NCBI RefSeq assembly: GCF_014217785.1
Contig: NZ_CP048814.1
Location: forward strand, 1,674,001 to 1,738,000
Direction: 5' to 3'
From: Rhodococcus triatomae
GTDB taxonomy: Bacteria > Actinomycetota > Actinomycetes > Mycobacteriales > Mycobacteriaceae
DNA length: 64,000 bases
Positions 53,250 through 61,879 of the stretch are shown one piece after another (within the stretch, counting starts at the first letter, position 1; each line of letters begins with the position of its first letter). Made by a program: the position numbers and the translations under genes. The notes under the pieces are model-generated. The model was not told the DNA's origin. It saw nothing but the letters and a program-made list of their open reading frames with translations, and did no database searches.

Positions 53250-53834
53250 CTATACGTGGGGCCATTCGGTACGTGCGTCCAGCTTTTCCGGTGCTTCGCC
53301 GATGTTGTCGAGCAACCGGTGCATGCGGCGGCGGCCGGAGATCCGCAGGCCCGGCGAGCCTCCGCGAGTACCCACCAGCGTGGGTGCGATACCGGCTCGG
53401 ATCAGCGCCTGCGCGAGCGCCGGGTGGGTGTCCGGCGCGTGCGGGTCCAGCCCGAGGACGAACCGCTCCCCCTCCCCTTCCACCCGTCCCGCTGCCACCG
53501 CCCACATCCGTAGCGGACGCGCGGAGGGAACCCAGCCCGCCGGCATCGCCTTCACCGCACCCCGCGTCCACTGGTCGGCCAGGGGCTTCAACTCGGGCAG
53601 AGCCTCGGTGCGCACCAGCGGGCTGTCCTCCTCGCTGCGGGCGACGACGGCGTCGATCCCGGCTTCCCGGATCAGTGCGGCGACCGCCTCGGCCCGCCGC
53701 ACGGAATCCACCACGACGGAGATACGGGCCCGGTCGCCGGACACGACGACCTGCCCCGGCCCGGCGAGCAGACCACACAGGTCGGTCACCGCGGGAGGCA
53801 TCGACTCCGCGGAGAAGAAGGACAACTGACTCAT
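53250..53834 (-). CDS. Conserved actinobacterial protein (Rv3647c position)
   Basis: A 194-residue soluble protein beginning MSQLSFFSAESMPPAVTDL, with segments LADQWTRGAVKAMPAGW and GLRISGRRRMHRLLDNIGEAP. Located between topA and cspA as in M. tuberculosis. Function not established; no catalytic motif is seen. ATG at 53834 is chosen over earlier in-frame starts by resemblance to the usual N-terminus. Confidence 0.75.
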   Translation of the reverse strand: MSQLSFFSAESMPPAVTDLCGLLAGPGQVVVSGDRARISVVVDSVRRAEAVAALIREAGIDAVVARSEEDSPLVRTEALPELKPLADQWTRGAVKAMPAGWVPSARPLRMWAVAAGRVEGEGERFVLGLDPHAPDTHPALAQALIRAGIAPTLVGTRGGSPGLRISGRRRMHRLLDNIGEAPEKLDARTEWPHV

Positions 53835-53901
53835 CGCGCCACCTCTGGTTCCGTCCACCACCCTAGGCCCGAAATGTCCGCAGACCGGGCACGAATCGAC
53901 C

Positions 53902-53919
53902 CGACTCCGAAACGAGTCG
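53902..53919. terminator. 6-bp hairpin (CGACTC/GAGTCG)
   Basis: CGACTC at 53902-53907 and GAGTCG at 53914-53919 with loop CGAAAC. A secondary structure downstream of cspA on the minus strand. Confidence 0.35.
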
Positions 53920-53950
53920 ACCCCGAAATCCGGCGTCCCCGAAACGACTC

Positions 53951-53982
53951 GTCCCCCACCACCCGCGAGGGTGATGGGGGAC
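53951..53982 (-). terminator. 14-bp hairpin downstream of cspA
   Basis: 53951-53964 pairs with 53969-53982 around GCGA with a single mismatch. It lies 77 bases after the cspA stop. Confidence 0.65.
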
Positions 53983-54058
53983 AGTCGAGGCCGGGTCGAG
54001 GACGCAGCCTTTCCGATCTACTTCGTCACCGGGATCTCCCGGCGAGTGAGAGGTGAAA

Positions 54059-54262
54059 TCAGAGTGCGCGAACGCCGGTCGCCTGCGGGCCCTTGGTGCC
54101 CTGGCCGACCTCGAACTCCACGCGCTGGTTCTCCTCGAGGGTGCGGAAGCCGCTGCCCTGGATCTCGGAGTAGTGAACGAAGACGTCAGCGGAGCCGTCT
54201 TCGGGTGCGATGAAGCCGAAGCCCTTTTCCGCGTTGAACCACTTCACAGTGCCCTGAGCCAT
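54059..54262 (-). CDS. cspA: Cold shock protein CspA
   Basis: A 67-residue cold-shock-domain protein, an RNA chaperone. RNP1 KGFGFIAPE and RNP2 DVFVHYSEI are intact; ends [19 protein letters not shown] precedes the ATG. A hairpin in the 5' leader (54292-54316) may modulate translation. Matches Rv3648c in place. Confidence 0.97.
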   Translation of the reverse strand: MAQGTVKWFNAEKGFGFIAPEDGSADVFVHYSEIQGSGFRTLEENQRVEFEVGQGTKGPQATGVRAL

Positions 54263-54652
54263 GCTTTCCTTCTCTTTCTAACCACCGGATTCGGCGGACA
54301 GCTGTACAGTCCGCCGGGCCGGTTCCGACCGCTGTACTACTCGATTTCCCCCTCAGGAAAGCAGAGCACCGCGTTCGCAACATCGATCCTGCACACGCGG
54401 CTCGAATCCACGAGCACAGAAGCTGCGACCAGGTGTAGTCAACCATGAACGGCGCGAACGCAACAGTCGAAATGCCGACAATTCCACGAAAAACTCGATC
54501 TTGTTCGCCACTACCTCACGGCAGTCCATTGAATACGACACGACCCGGCCCGCCACCGGCCCGCGGGCGGTGCGACCGCTATCATCGAATCCGCAGGTTG
54601 CGGCCATGTTCGCCGTGACGGTTCCCCTCGATCGACAGTCCGGAGAAGTCGC
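54263..54652. promoter_or_regulatory. Divergent control region between cspA and the helicase gene
   Basis: 390 bases without a gene. It holds CGGCGGAC (54292-54299) paired with GTCCGCCG (54309-54316) in the cspA leader, a TTGACT on the minus strand without a clear -10, and TATCAT at 54580-54585 on the plus strand as a possible -10 for the helicase gene. The GC content is lower than in the flanking genes. Confidence 0.45.
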
Positions 54653-57046
54653 GTGAACACGGTGTTTTCGTCCGATGACACGAGTGGAAATTCTGCCGTG
54701 ACATATGGTCGCGAACTCCTGAGCCACGTCGGCGGCCGCACTATCGGCCTCGGCGGCTCGATCCCGGCGGGACCGGACGGTACTTCAGAGCAAGACACTG
54801 CGCCCCTGACGTTCGCCACCGACGTCCCCGGCCGCGTTGCGCGGCACGCGAACTGGCCGGACTGGGCTCACCCTTCCGTGGTCCGGGCGCTGCGCGACGC
54901 CGGAGTCGGAGAACCGTGGACGCACCAGGCCGAGGCCGCGGAGCTGGCACATTCCGGCACCCACGTCGTCCTGTCCACCGGTACCGCGTCGGGCAAATCC
55001 TGCGCCTACCAGTTACCGATCCTCACCGACCTCGCCGAGGACCCGCGGGCGACCGCGCTCTATCTCTCACCGACGAAAGCCCTGGGCGCCGACCAGCTCC
55101 GGGCGACGACCACGCTGTGTTCCGCGGACCGGGACCTCGCCGGCATCCACCCGTGCGGGTTCGACGGGGACACCCCCACCGAGATCCGGGGATGGGCCCG
55201 GGAGAACTCCCGCTGGCTGTTCACCAACCCGGACATGCTGCACGTCTCGCTGCTACGGGGCCACACCCGATGGGCACACTTCCTGCGGAAGCTGCGCTAC
55301 GTCGTCATCGACGAGTGCCATTCGTACCGCGGCGTGTTCGGGTCCCACGTCGCGTGGGTGATCCGGCGGCTGCGCCGCATCGCGGCCCGGTACGGCGCGC
55401 ACCCGGTGTTCGTGCTCGCGAGTGCGACCACGGCCGATCCCGGGGCGGCGGCCACACGGCTCGTCGGTGCCCCGTGCGCCGAGGTCACCGACGACGGTTC
55501 CCCACACGGCCCACGCACCATCGCGCTGTGGGAGCCCCCGCTGATGAGCGACACGATCGGCGAGAACGGCAGTCCGGTACGGCGTCCGGCGCCGACCGAG
55601 GCCGCCCGGATCATGGCCGACCTGGTCGCCGAGGGCGCCCGCACCCTCACTTTCGTGCGATCCCGGCGCGCGGCCGAGGTCACCGCGCTCGCCGCCCGCC
55701 GCCACCTCGCCGAACGCCATCCCGACCTGGTGTCCCGGGTGGCGTCGTACCGTGCCGGCTATCTGTCCGAGGATCGGCGGGCACTCGAGACCGCGCTCTC
55801 CGAAGGCGAACTGCTCGGCGCCGCGAGCACCAATGCCCTGGAGCTCGGGGTGGACATCGCGGGCCTGGACGCCGTCGTCGTCGCCGGATTCCCGGGCACG
55901 GTCGCCTCGTTCTGGCAGCAGGGCGGGCGATCGGGGCGCCGTGGCGAGGGCTCGCTCGTCGTCCTCGTCGCCCGGGACGACCCCCTCGACATGTATCTCG
56001 TGCATCACCCGGAGGCACTGCTCGGGCGACCCGTCGAAGCCTCCGTCACCGATCCGACCAACCCCTACGTGCTCGGCCCGCAACTGCTGTGTGCGGCCGC
56101 GGAGCAACCGCTCACCCAGGACGAGGTCGACGAGTTCGGCGCACACGACGTCCTGGCCCGGCTCGCCGACGAGGGCCTGGTCCGGCGCAGGGCCCACGGG
56201 TGGTTCGTCACCCCCGGCACCGATCCGCACGCGGCGGTCGACATCCGGGGCGGAATCGGCTCCCAGGTGGCGATCGTGGACGCCGGGTGCGGCCGCCTGC
56301 TCGGCACCGTCGATGCGGGACGTGCTCCGGCCACGGTGCACCCGGGCGCGGTCCACATCCATCAGGGGGAGAGCTACGTCGTCGACGAGCTCGATCTCGA
56401 CCAGGGTGTCGCGCTGGTGCACGAGGAAGAACCCGAATGGTCGACCTCGGTGCGTTCGACCACCGACATCACGATCACGGGGTCGATCGAACAGAAGCAG
56501 TACGGTGACGTCGACGTCGCGCTCGTGGAGGTCGACGTCACGGACCAGGTGATCGGCTACCTGCGGCGACTGCCGTCCGGTGAGGTGCTGGACTCGGTGT
56601 CGCTGGACATGCCCGCCCAGACGCTCCCCACCCGGGCCGTGAGGTACACGCTGACACCGGAACTGCTCGAAGCCGCGGGTCTCGGTGCCGAACGGATTCC
56701 CGGAGCACTGCACGCGGCCGAGCACGCGGCCATCGGCCTGCTCCCACTGATCGCCACGTGCGATCGCGGCGACATCGGCGGAGTGTCCACCGCCCTGCAC
56801 CCGGACACCGGGCTGCCCACGATCTTCGTCTACGACGGCCATCCGGGCGGTGCCGGATTCGCCGACCGGGGCCACGCCGAGATACGACGCTGGCTGACCG
56901 CCACCCGGGACGCGATCGAGGCGTGCCGGTGCCGCGCCGGCTGCCCGTCGTGCGTGTACTCGCCCAAGTGCGGCAACGGAAACGAACCGTTGGACAAGGA
57001 CGGGGCAGTCCGGGTCCTGTCTCTCGTCCTGGCCGCGCTCGGGTGA
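54653..57046 (+). CDS. SftH/MrfA-type superfamily 2 helicase with DUF1998 domain
   Basis: A 797-residue helicase. Q/Walker A region STGTASGKSCAYQLP, DEAH-box variant VIDECHSYRG, SATTADPG, and C-terminal core motifs LGVDIAGLDAVV and QQGGRSGRRGEG. The C-terminal DUF1998/MZB domain ends in four zinc cysteines, CRCRAGCPSCVYSPKCGNGN (first Cys of the run plus CPSC and KC). This is the YprA/MrfA clade, whose mycobacterial member SftH is a 3'-5' helicase; MrfA repairs mitomycin damage in Bacillus. GTG at 54653 with GGAGAAG upstream. Confidence 0.93.
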   Translation: MNTVFSSDDTSGNSAVTYGRELLSHVGGRTIGLGGSIPAGPDGTSEQDTAPLTFATDVPGRVARHANWPDWAHPSVVRALRDAGVGEPWTHQAEAAELAHSGTHVVLSTGTASGKSCAYQLPILTDLAEDPRATALYLSPTKALGADQLRATTTLCSADRDLAGIHPCGFDGDTPTEIRGWARENSRWLFTNPDMLHVSLLRGHTRWAHFLRKLRYVVIDECHSYRGVFGSHVAWVIRRLRRIAARYGAHPVFVLASATTADPGAAATRLVGAPCAEVTDDGSPHGPRTIALWEPPLMSDTIGENGSPVRRPAPTEAARIMADLVAEGARTLTFVRSRRAAEVTALAARRHLAERHPDLVSRVASYRAGYLSEDRRALETALSEGELLGAASTNALELGVDIAGLDAVVVAGFPGTVASFWQQGGRSGRRGEGSLVVLVARDDPLDMYLVHHPEALLGRPVEASVTDPTNPYVLGPQLLCAAAEQPLTQDEVDEFGAHDVLARLADEGLVRRRAHGWFVTPGTDPHAAVDIRGGIGSQVAIVDAGCGRLLGTVDAGRAPATVHPGAVHIHQGESYVVDELDLDQGVALVHEEEPEWSTSVRSTTDITITGSIEQKQYGDVDVALVEVDVTDQVIGYLRRLPSGEVLDSVSLDMPAQTLPTRAVRYTLTPELLEAAGLGAERIPGALHAAEHAAIGLLPLIATCDRGDIGGVSTALHPDTGLPTIFVYDGHPGGAGFADRGHAEIRRWLTATRDAIEACRCRAGCPSCVYSPKCGNGNEPLDKDGAVRVLSLVLAALG

Positions 57047-57076
57047 ACTCGCCCGGAGCGGTGCTCGCTGCTGAGC

Positions 57077-57108
57077 TAGTTTGGGCCCTGATGAGGTGCA
57101 ACCGATGA
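57077..57108 (+). promoter_or_regulatory. -10 element and five-codon mini-ORF before mgtE
   Basis: TAGTTT at 57077-57082 lies 8 bases before ATG AGG TGC AAC CGA TGA (57091-57108), whose stop overlaps the mgtE ATG. A leaderless mini-ORF coupled to mgtE is possible. No clear -35. Confidence 0.4.
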
Positions 57109-58478
57109 GTCAGAACCCGATGAGCCCGACCGGGGAAGCCGCGCGTGATCAGGCGGTGCGTGCGATCGAGAAGGCCCTGCGCGGCGCCGACCTGGCCACG
57201 CTGACGGCGGCGGTCCGGGCGCTGGCACCGATGCAGGTCGTCGACGTCCTCGAACGCCTCGACGACAAGGACCGCGCGGTCGTCTACCGACTGCTGCCCA
57301 AGGACCGGGCGATGGAGGTCTTCGAGAACCTCGACCCGAGCCTGCAGCGGGACCTGCTGGGTGCACTGCAGGACGACGACGTCACCGCACTGTTCGCCGA
57401 TCTCGATCCGGACGATCGCGTCGAATTGCTCGACGAGCTGCCCGCCACCGTCGCCCGGCGCCTCATGCAGGGCCTGCCGGCCCACGAACGGGAGATGACG
57501 GCCGGGATCCTCGGCTATCCCCAGGGCTCCATCGGGCGCAGGATGAGCCCGGAGTTCGTCGCCGTCGACCGTTCCTGGACGGTGGAGCACGCCCTGGACC
57601 GGGTGCGGCGGCGCCTCGAGGACGCCGAGACCGTCTACTCCCTGCCGGTCACCGACGGCCATCGCGTGCTGGTGGGCATGGTGAGCCTGCGGGAGTTGAT
57701 GAAGGCGGAGCCGGACACCGAGGTGTCCACGATCATGCAGCCGGCCAACTGGGCACGCGCGACGGACGACAGCGAGGAGGTCGCCCGGCGGTGCGCCGAT
57801 CTGAAGCTGCTGGCTCTGCCCGTGGTGGACAACGAGACCCGCATCGTGGGCATCCTCACCGTCGACGACGCCCTGCAGATCCTCGAGCACGCCGACAGCG
57901 AGGACCAGGCCCGCATCGGTGGTACCGAGCCCCTGCGTCAGCCCTACCTGACCACGCCCGTCGGCAGCCTCGTGCGTTCGCGAGTGGTGTGGCTGCTGGT
58001 GCTGGCCATCGGTGCCACCCTCACCGTGCAGGTGCTCGAGGTCTTCGAGACCACCCTCAGCGAGGTGGTGGCGCTGGCCCTGTTCGTGCCGCTCCTCATC
58101 GGAACCGGTGGCAACACCGGTAACCAGGCGGCCACCACGGTGACCCGTGCCCTCGCTCTCGGTGACGTGGGCCCGCGCGACATCGCCAAGGTCCTGGCCC
58201 GCGAACTGCGCGTGGGCATCTCGCTCGGCCTGCTCCTGGGCACGGTGGCATTCGTCGTCACCGGCTTCGTCTACGACTGGCCGCTGGGAACCGTCATCGG
58301 GCTGACCCTGCTGAGCGTGTGCACGATGGCCGCGACGGTCGGCGGCGCGATGCCGCTGGTGGCCAGGACCATTCGTGCCGACCCCGCCGTCTTCTCCAAC
58401 CCGTTCATCACCACCTTCGTCGATGCCACGGGGCTGCTGCTCTACTTCCTCATCGCCAGGGCCGTCCTCGGGATCTGA
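57105..58478 (+). CDS. mgtE: Magnesium transporter MgtE
   Basis: A 457-residue MgtE channel: N domain of helical repeats (about 20-140, with DRAVVYRLLPKDRAMEVFENL), two CBS domains (about 150-270), and five membrane helices with the pore helix GTGGNTGNQAATTVTRAL. Mg2+ binding at the CBS and N domains gates it. ATG at 57105. A short upstream ORF, MRCNR, starts at 57091 and its TGA overlaps this ATG. Confidence 0.95.
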   Translation: MSQNPMSPTGEAARDQAVRAIEKALRGADLATLTAAVRALAPMQVVDVLERLDDKDRAVVYRLLPKDRAMEVFENLDPSLQRDLLGALQDDDVTALFADLDPDDRVELLDELPATVARRLMQGLPAHEREMTAGILGYPQGSIGRRMSPEFVAVDRSWTVEHALDRVRRRLEDAETVYSLPVTDGHRVLVGMVSLRELMKAEPDTEVSTIMQPANWARATDDSEEVARRCADLKLLALPVVDNETRIVGILTVDDALQILEHADSEDQARIGGTEPLRQPYLTTPVGSLVRSRVVWLLVLAIGATLTVQVLEVFETTLSEVVALALFVPLLIGTGGNTGNQAATTVTRALALGDVGPRDIAKVLARELRVGISLGLLLGTVAFVVTGFVYDWPLGTVIGLTLLSVCTMAATVGGAMPLVARTIRADPAVFSNPFITTFVDATGLLLYFLIARAVLGI

Positions 58479-58528
58479 TCATTGTCGGTGCTCACGCGAC
58501 ACCGAACGGTCCGGCGTCGGGACAACCC

Positions 58529-58559
58529 TTGACAACATACAACCAATTGGTTGTATGTT
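58529..58559. promoter_or_regulatory. arsR promoter with 26-bp perfect palindromic operator
   Basis: TTGACA at 58529-58534 overlaps the left edge of a perfect palindrome, 58534-58559, centred on AACCAATTGGTT; TATGTT at 58554-58559 is the -10 at its right edge. A bound ArsR dimer would block both promoter elements. Confidence 0.85.
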
Positions 58560-58565
58560 AGGAGA

Positions 58566-58946
58566 GTGGACGGAGACGACGAGGATCGGGCGGATGCCCT
58601 GTTCCACGCGCTCGCCGATCGAACCCGGCGCGACATCATGCGCCGCGTACTGGCCGGCGAACATTCGGTGTCCACACTCGCGGAGCAGTACGACATGAGC
58701 TTTGCCGCGGTGCAGAAACACGTCTCCGTGCTGGAGAAGGCCGGCCTGCTGACCAAACGGCGCAGCGGGCGGCAGCAGTTGGCACGCGGTGACGTGGCAG
58801 CAGTGCGCTCGGTGGCGTCCATGCTCACCGGGCTCGAGCAGGTGTGGCGCGGCCGTGTCGCCCGTATCGACGAACTCGTCGAATCGACCCTGATCGAACC
58901 AACCCCGATAGACCCGACCCAGATCGAACCAACACTGGAGGACTGA
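58566..58946 (+). CDS. ArsR-type transcriptional regulator
   Basis: A 126-residue winged-helix repressor: FHALADRTRRDIMRRVLAGE, then SVSTLAEQYDMSFAAVQKHV and KAGLLTKRRSGRQ. It lacks the metal-binding Cys of classical ArsR, like the regulators paired with SRPBCC proteins. GTG at 58566 is 6 bases after the -10, so the mRNA is probably leaderless; a TTG further upstream would lie in the operator. The C-terminus has a short repeat, IEPTPIDPTQIEPT. Its target is its own operon. Confidence 0.92.
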   Translation: MDGDDEDRADALFHALADRTRRDIMRRVLAGEHSVSTLAEQYDMSFAAVQKHVSVLEKAGLLTKRRSGRQQLARGDVAAVRSVASMLTGLEQVWRGRVARIDELVESTLIEPTPIDPTQIEPTLED

Positions 58947-58949
58947 ACG

Positions 58950-59435
58950 ATGCCTGTCACCGATGTTCAGCACGATCTCGACACACTGACGCTCACCATC
59001 ACAGCCGATTTCGCGGCACCGGTGGAGCGGATCTGGCAGGTCTACGCCGACCCGCGGCAGCTCGAGAAGGTGTGGGGCCCGCCGACGTATCCGGCGACCG
59101 TCGTCGAGCACTCCCTCACACCCGGTGGCCGGGTCACGTACTACATGACCGGCCCGGAAGGCGAGAAGTTCGCCGGCTACTGGGAGATCGTCGCGGTCGA
59201 CGAGCCGGGGAGCCTGACCTTCCTCGACGGTTTCGCCGACGAGGAGTTCACCCCGAATACCGAACTGCCGGTGTCGAAGAACGTCTACACGTTCACCGAA
59301 CACGACGGCGGCACCCGGGCCACGTACGTGAGCACCTACGAGTCCGCCGACGCCCTGCAGCAGGTGCTGGACATGGGCGTCGTGGAAGGAGCGTCGTCGG
59401 CGATCAACCAGATCGACGACCTGCTCGCCTCCTGA
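58950..59435 (+). CDS. SRPBCC/AHSA1 family protein
   Basis: A 161-residue START-like (SRPBCC) protein. ADFAAPVERIWQVYADPRQL and KVWGPPTYPATVVEHSLTPG are typical of AHSA1-type members, which bind small hydrophobic ligands. It starts 4 bases after the ArsR stop, a conserved pairing in actinobacteria in which the ligand is unknown. Confidence 0.92.
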   Translation: MPVTDVQHDLDTLTLTITADFAAPVERIWQVYADPRQLEKVWGPPTYPATVVEHSLTPGGRVTYYMTGPEGEKFAGYWEIVAVDEPGSLTFLDGFADEEFTPNTELPVSKNVYTFTEHDGGTRATYVSTYESADALQQVLDMGVVEGASSAINQIDDLLAS

Positions 59436-59444
59436 GTTGCCGGC

Positions 59445-59798
59445 TCATTCGCCCACCGGACCCGCCCGGGCCACGGCGTGAGCCTCCGAACTCCCCGGAA
59501 TCGAGATCGCCACCCGGGTCGACACCTGCACTGTCACGTCCCAATCCTCGACCGTGCAGGTGTCGACGGTGGCAGCGTTGCGCGCGGCCACGGAATCCGC
59601 GGCCGCGCACGCCGCCTCGACCCCGGAGACCAGTGCCGCGGCACCGGCGAGAGCCGCCAGGTCCGCCGCCGACTGGGCGCGGTGACGCGCACCGACGGCC
59701 GCTCCGACGTGGATCAGTGCGGCCGTGATCACCAGGAGCACCACGATCACGAACGCGCCGATCACCGACGCCGAACCCGAGTCCGGCCTCACGTTCAC
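59445..59798 (-). CDS. TadE/G-like pilus assembly protein (Rv3654c type)
   Basis: A 117-residue protein with one membrane helix, SASVIGAFVIVVLLVITAAL, followed by AAVGARHRAQSAADLAALAG, the TadG-like pattern of the secretion-linked 'Rv3654c' family. Two Cys in the C-terminal part may form a disulfide outside the cell. GTG at 59798 is chosen because AAAGGG lies 8 bases upstream; GTG at 59804 or 59792 are alternatives. Last gene of the tad operon. Confidence 0.8.
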   Translation of the reverse strand: MNVRPDSGSASVIGAFVIVVLLVITAALIHVGAAVGARHRAQSAADLAALAGAAALVSGVEAACAAADSVAARNAATVDTCTVEDWDVTVQVSTRVAISIPGSSEAHAVARAGPVGE

Positions 59799-59811
59799 GA
59801 GCACCGCCCTT

Positions 59812-60171
59812 TCATCGGGCCTGCCCCGCCGTGGGCTCGATCGCGGCCACCGCCTCGGCGGAGATCCGCACCATCGGGAGCAGTGGAGTACGCGCACGCA
59901 CCGTCGCGACGACGACATCACCCTCGGTCCGGATCTGCACGTGTGCCCCGTCCGGGGCGACGCGCTGCGCCGTCGCCATCGCGGCGGCGTCTCCACGGGC
60001 CGTGAGCCGCGCCGCCTCGCGTGCCGAATCCACGCACCGCACATGCAATGTCACGGCGACCACGGCCGCCACGCACAGCATGAGAACCACCACGATCGAG
60101 GCGATGGCGATGGCCGCCTCCACCGTGACGGCACCCTCGTCACCCCGCGGGACACGGTTCGGAGCGTTCAC
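59812..60171 (-). CDS. TadE-like minor pilin
   Basis: A 119-residue TadE-like protein: short basic N-terminus, GAVTVEAAIAIASIVVVLML with Glu at the conserved position, then ARLTARGD. The GTG at 60171 lies in a repeated element that also covers the pilin stop. Minor pilins prime or tether the Flp pilus. Longer upstream reading is shadow of tadC/pilin. Confidence 0.82.
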   Translation of the reverse strand: MNAPNRVPRGDEGAVTVEAAIAIASIVVVLMLCVAAVVAVTLHVRCVDSAREAARLTARGDAAAMATAQRVAPDGAHVQIRTEGDVVVATVRARTPLLPMVRISAEAVAAIEPTAGQAR

Positions 60172-60198
60172 ACCGCGGTGCTCACTCACACCGCGGTG
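60168..60198. repeat. 13-bp direct repeat spanning the pilin stop and tadE start
   Basis: TCACACCGCGGTG at 60168-60180 and 60186-60198, period 18 bp. One copy contains the complement of the pilin TGA, the other the tadE GTG. Confidence 0.75.
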
Positions 60199-60401
60199 TT
60201 GAGGGCGCGGTCGATGATGTCCGTCAACGCGCTGACGATATTGTTGCCGGTGACCACGGCATAGAGCACCGCCCCGAAGGCCGCGGCGGCGATCGTGCCG
60301 ATCGCGTACTCCGCCGTACTCATCCCCTCGTCCTCGACGGCGAGCGCCACTGCTCGCGTCCGGATCGCCTGCGTCATCGTGTGAATCGTCTTCTCCCCCA
60401 T
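60186..60401 (-). CDS. Flp-type pilin (DUF4244)
   Basis: A 71-residue pilin precursor. The prepilin peptidase site is VEDEG followed by MSTAEYAIGTIAAAAFGAVL, with Glu at +5 of the mature chain and a hydrophobic assembly helix. Mature pilin would be about 38 residues. GAGGGGGAATC precedes the ATG at 60401. Corresponds to Rv3656c. Confidence 0.88.
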   Translation of the reverse strand: MGEKTIHTMTQAIRTRAVALAVEDEGMSTAEYAIGTIAAAAFGAVLYAVVTGNNIVSALTDIIDRALNTAV

Positions 60402-60491
60402 GATTCCCCCTCTCGTACACACCGCCGCCGTCGGCGAGCGGTGCCTCGACGCGGCCGGTCCGCGTCGAGTCCTGCACCCGAGCCGGGGCTG

Positions 60492-61067
60492 TCACAGCAG
60501 CCCGTCCCCGAGAACCTTGGTGGCCAGCCCGACCACGACCGGCACGATGCCCAGACACACGAAGGCCGGGAGGAAGCACAGCCCGAGAGGACCACTGATC
60601 AGCACACCCGCGCGCTCGGCGGCGGCCGCAGCAGCATCCTCGGCCTGCGACCGCTCGTCGCGGGCGAGTTCGGTGATCGCCGCCGACAGGGAGGAGCCCG
60701 AACGAGCAGACCGCCGCGCGAGACGCGCCAGCGATTCGCACGACGGATCCCCCGCGGCGTGCTCCCAGGCGGCGTCCGCATCCGCACCGAGCGCGAGAAG
60801 ATCCGCGGCCCGCCGGAGCGAAGTGCCCATCGTGGCCGGAACGACCCCTGCCACCGCTGCGGCCGCGTCGGCGACCGGAAGACCGGCTCGAAGGCACGCC
60901 GCCAGCAGATCGAATCCGGCCGCGATCGCCAGCGGATCCGGCGGCCCGACCACCTCCGGCCCTACCGGGGCGCCCGGGTCGGGGGCCCGCACTCGCAGCG
61001 CCGGACCGGGCCGGCTCGGAAACGCGATCAGCGCGCCGGCGACGAGCATCGGCACCAGCCAGTTCAC
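60492..61067 (-). CDS. TadC-like pilus assembly membrane protein
   Basis: A 191-residue T2SS-F-type protein: AAGFDLLAACLRAGLPVADA at the start of the F domain, LARRSARSGSSLSAAITELA in the middle, and C-terminal helices (LGLCFLPAFVCLGIVPVVVG). Shorter than classical TadC, as in mycobacteria (Rv3657c). GTG at 61067 overlaps the tadB stop. Confidence 0.85.
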   Translation of the reverse strand: MNWLVPMLVAGALIAFPSRPGPALRVRAPDPGAPVGPEVVGPPDPLAIAAGFDLLAACLRAGLPVADAAAAVAGVVPATMGTSLRRAADLLALGADADAAWEHAAGDPSCESLARLARRSARSGSSLSAAITELARDERSQAEDAAAAAAERAGVLISGPLGLCFLPAFVCLGIVPVVVGLATKVLGDGLL

Positions 61068-61879
61068 GAGACCACCCGCCGAGTGATGCGGTCCGTCCAG
61101 AACAGTCCGGCACAGGCCAGTGCGGATCCGACGACGAGCAACACTCCCCCGACACCGCCGCCGAGCAGTACGCGCCACGGGGAGGCGCCCATCAACTGCC
61201 CGAGCCCCACCCCGACAACGGGTAGCCCCGCGAGGACGGCCGCCGTGGCCCGCGCACCTGCCAGGCCCGCCTCCGTCCGTCGCCGGAACCTCGCTCGACC
61301 CTGGAGATCCGCGCGAACCGCCTGCAACAGTTCCGCGAGTGCGAGTCCGTGTCTGTCGGCGACGAGCCACACCGCGGCGATTCGCTCGAACGCCTCGGCG
61401 GCCGGGCCCCGCGCACCCCGGAACCCCTGGGCTGCAGAACCTCCCAGCCGGGCTCGCGCAGCGGCGGTGCGAAACACCTCCGCCACGGGCGGAGCGCACT
61501 CGTCGGCAGCTGCCGCGCACGCCGCCGCCGGATGCGCGCCCACCGTCAGCTCCGCAGCGAGCGTGTCCAGCCCCGCCTGGACGGCGGCGACCTGGGCGAT
61601 CCGTTCCCGGTCCGCGCGAGCTCGTGCGATCCGCCCGTGCGCGGTGGCGCCGACCAGCAGCGCCGCCACCACCACTGCGACGCTGCCGCTCACCACGATC
61701 AGCACCGTCGCCAGGGCCGCGATCGCCGCCACCGCGACAGGGCGTCGTCCGGCCGCGCCGGTAGCACGGACCGATCGTGACGCCGTCCGCGTGCGTATCC
61801 GCCGGAGCGCTCCCGCGGGCGGCAGCAGCGCCAGTGCCGCACCGAGCAGGAGGAGAGGTACCACCACGGTCGTCGTCAT
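61064..61879 (-). CDS. tadB: TadB-like pilus assembly membrane protein
   Basis: A 271-residue T2SS-F-type protein with helices near the start (VVVPLLLLGAALALLPPAG; VAVAAIAALATVLIVVSGSV) and at the C-terminus, and a central cytoplasmic F domain (AVQAGLDTLAAELTVGAHP). ATG overlaps the tadA stop. With TadC it forms the platform for the TadA ATPase. Confidence 0.87.
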   Translation of the reverse strand: MTTTVVVPLLLLGAALALLPPAGALRRIRTRTASRSVRATGAAGRRPVAVAAIAALATVLIVVSGSVAVVVAALLVGATAHGRIARARADRERIAQVAAVQAGLDTLAAELTVGAHPAAACAAAADECAPPVAEVFRTAAARARLGGSAAQGFRGARGPAAEAFERIAAVWLVADRHGLALAELLQAVRADLQGRARFRRRTEAGLAGARATAAVLAGLPVVGVGLGQLMGASPWRVLLGGGVGGVLLVVGSALACAGLFWTDRITRRVVS

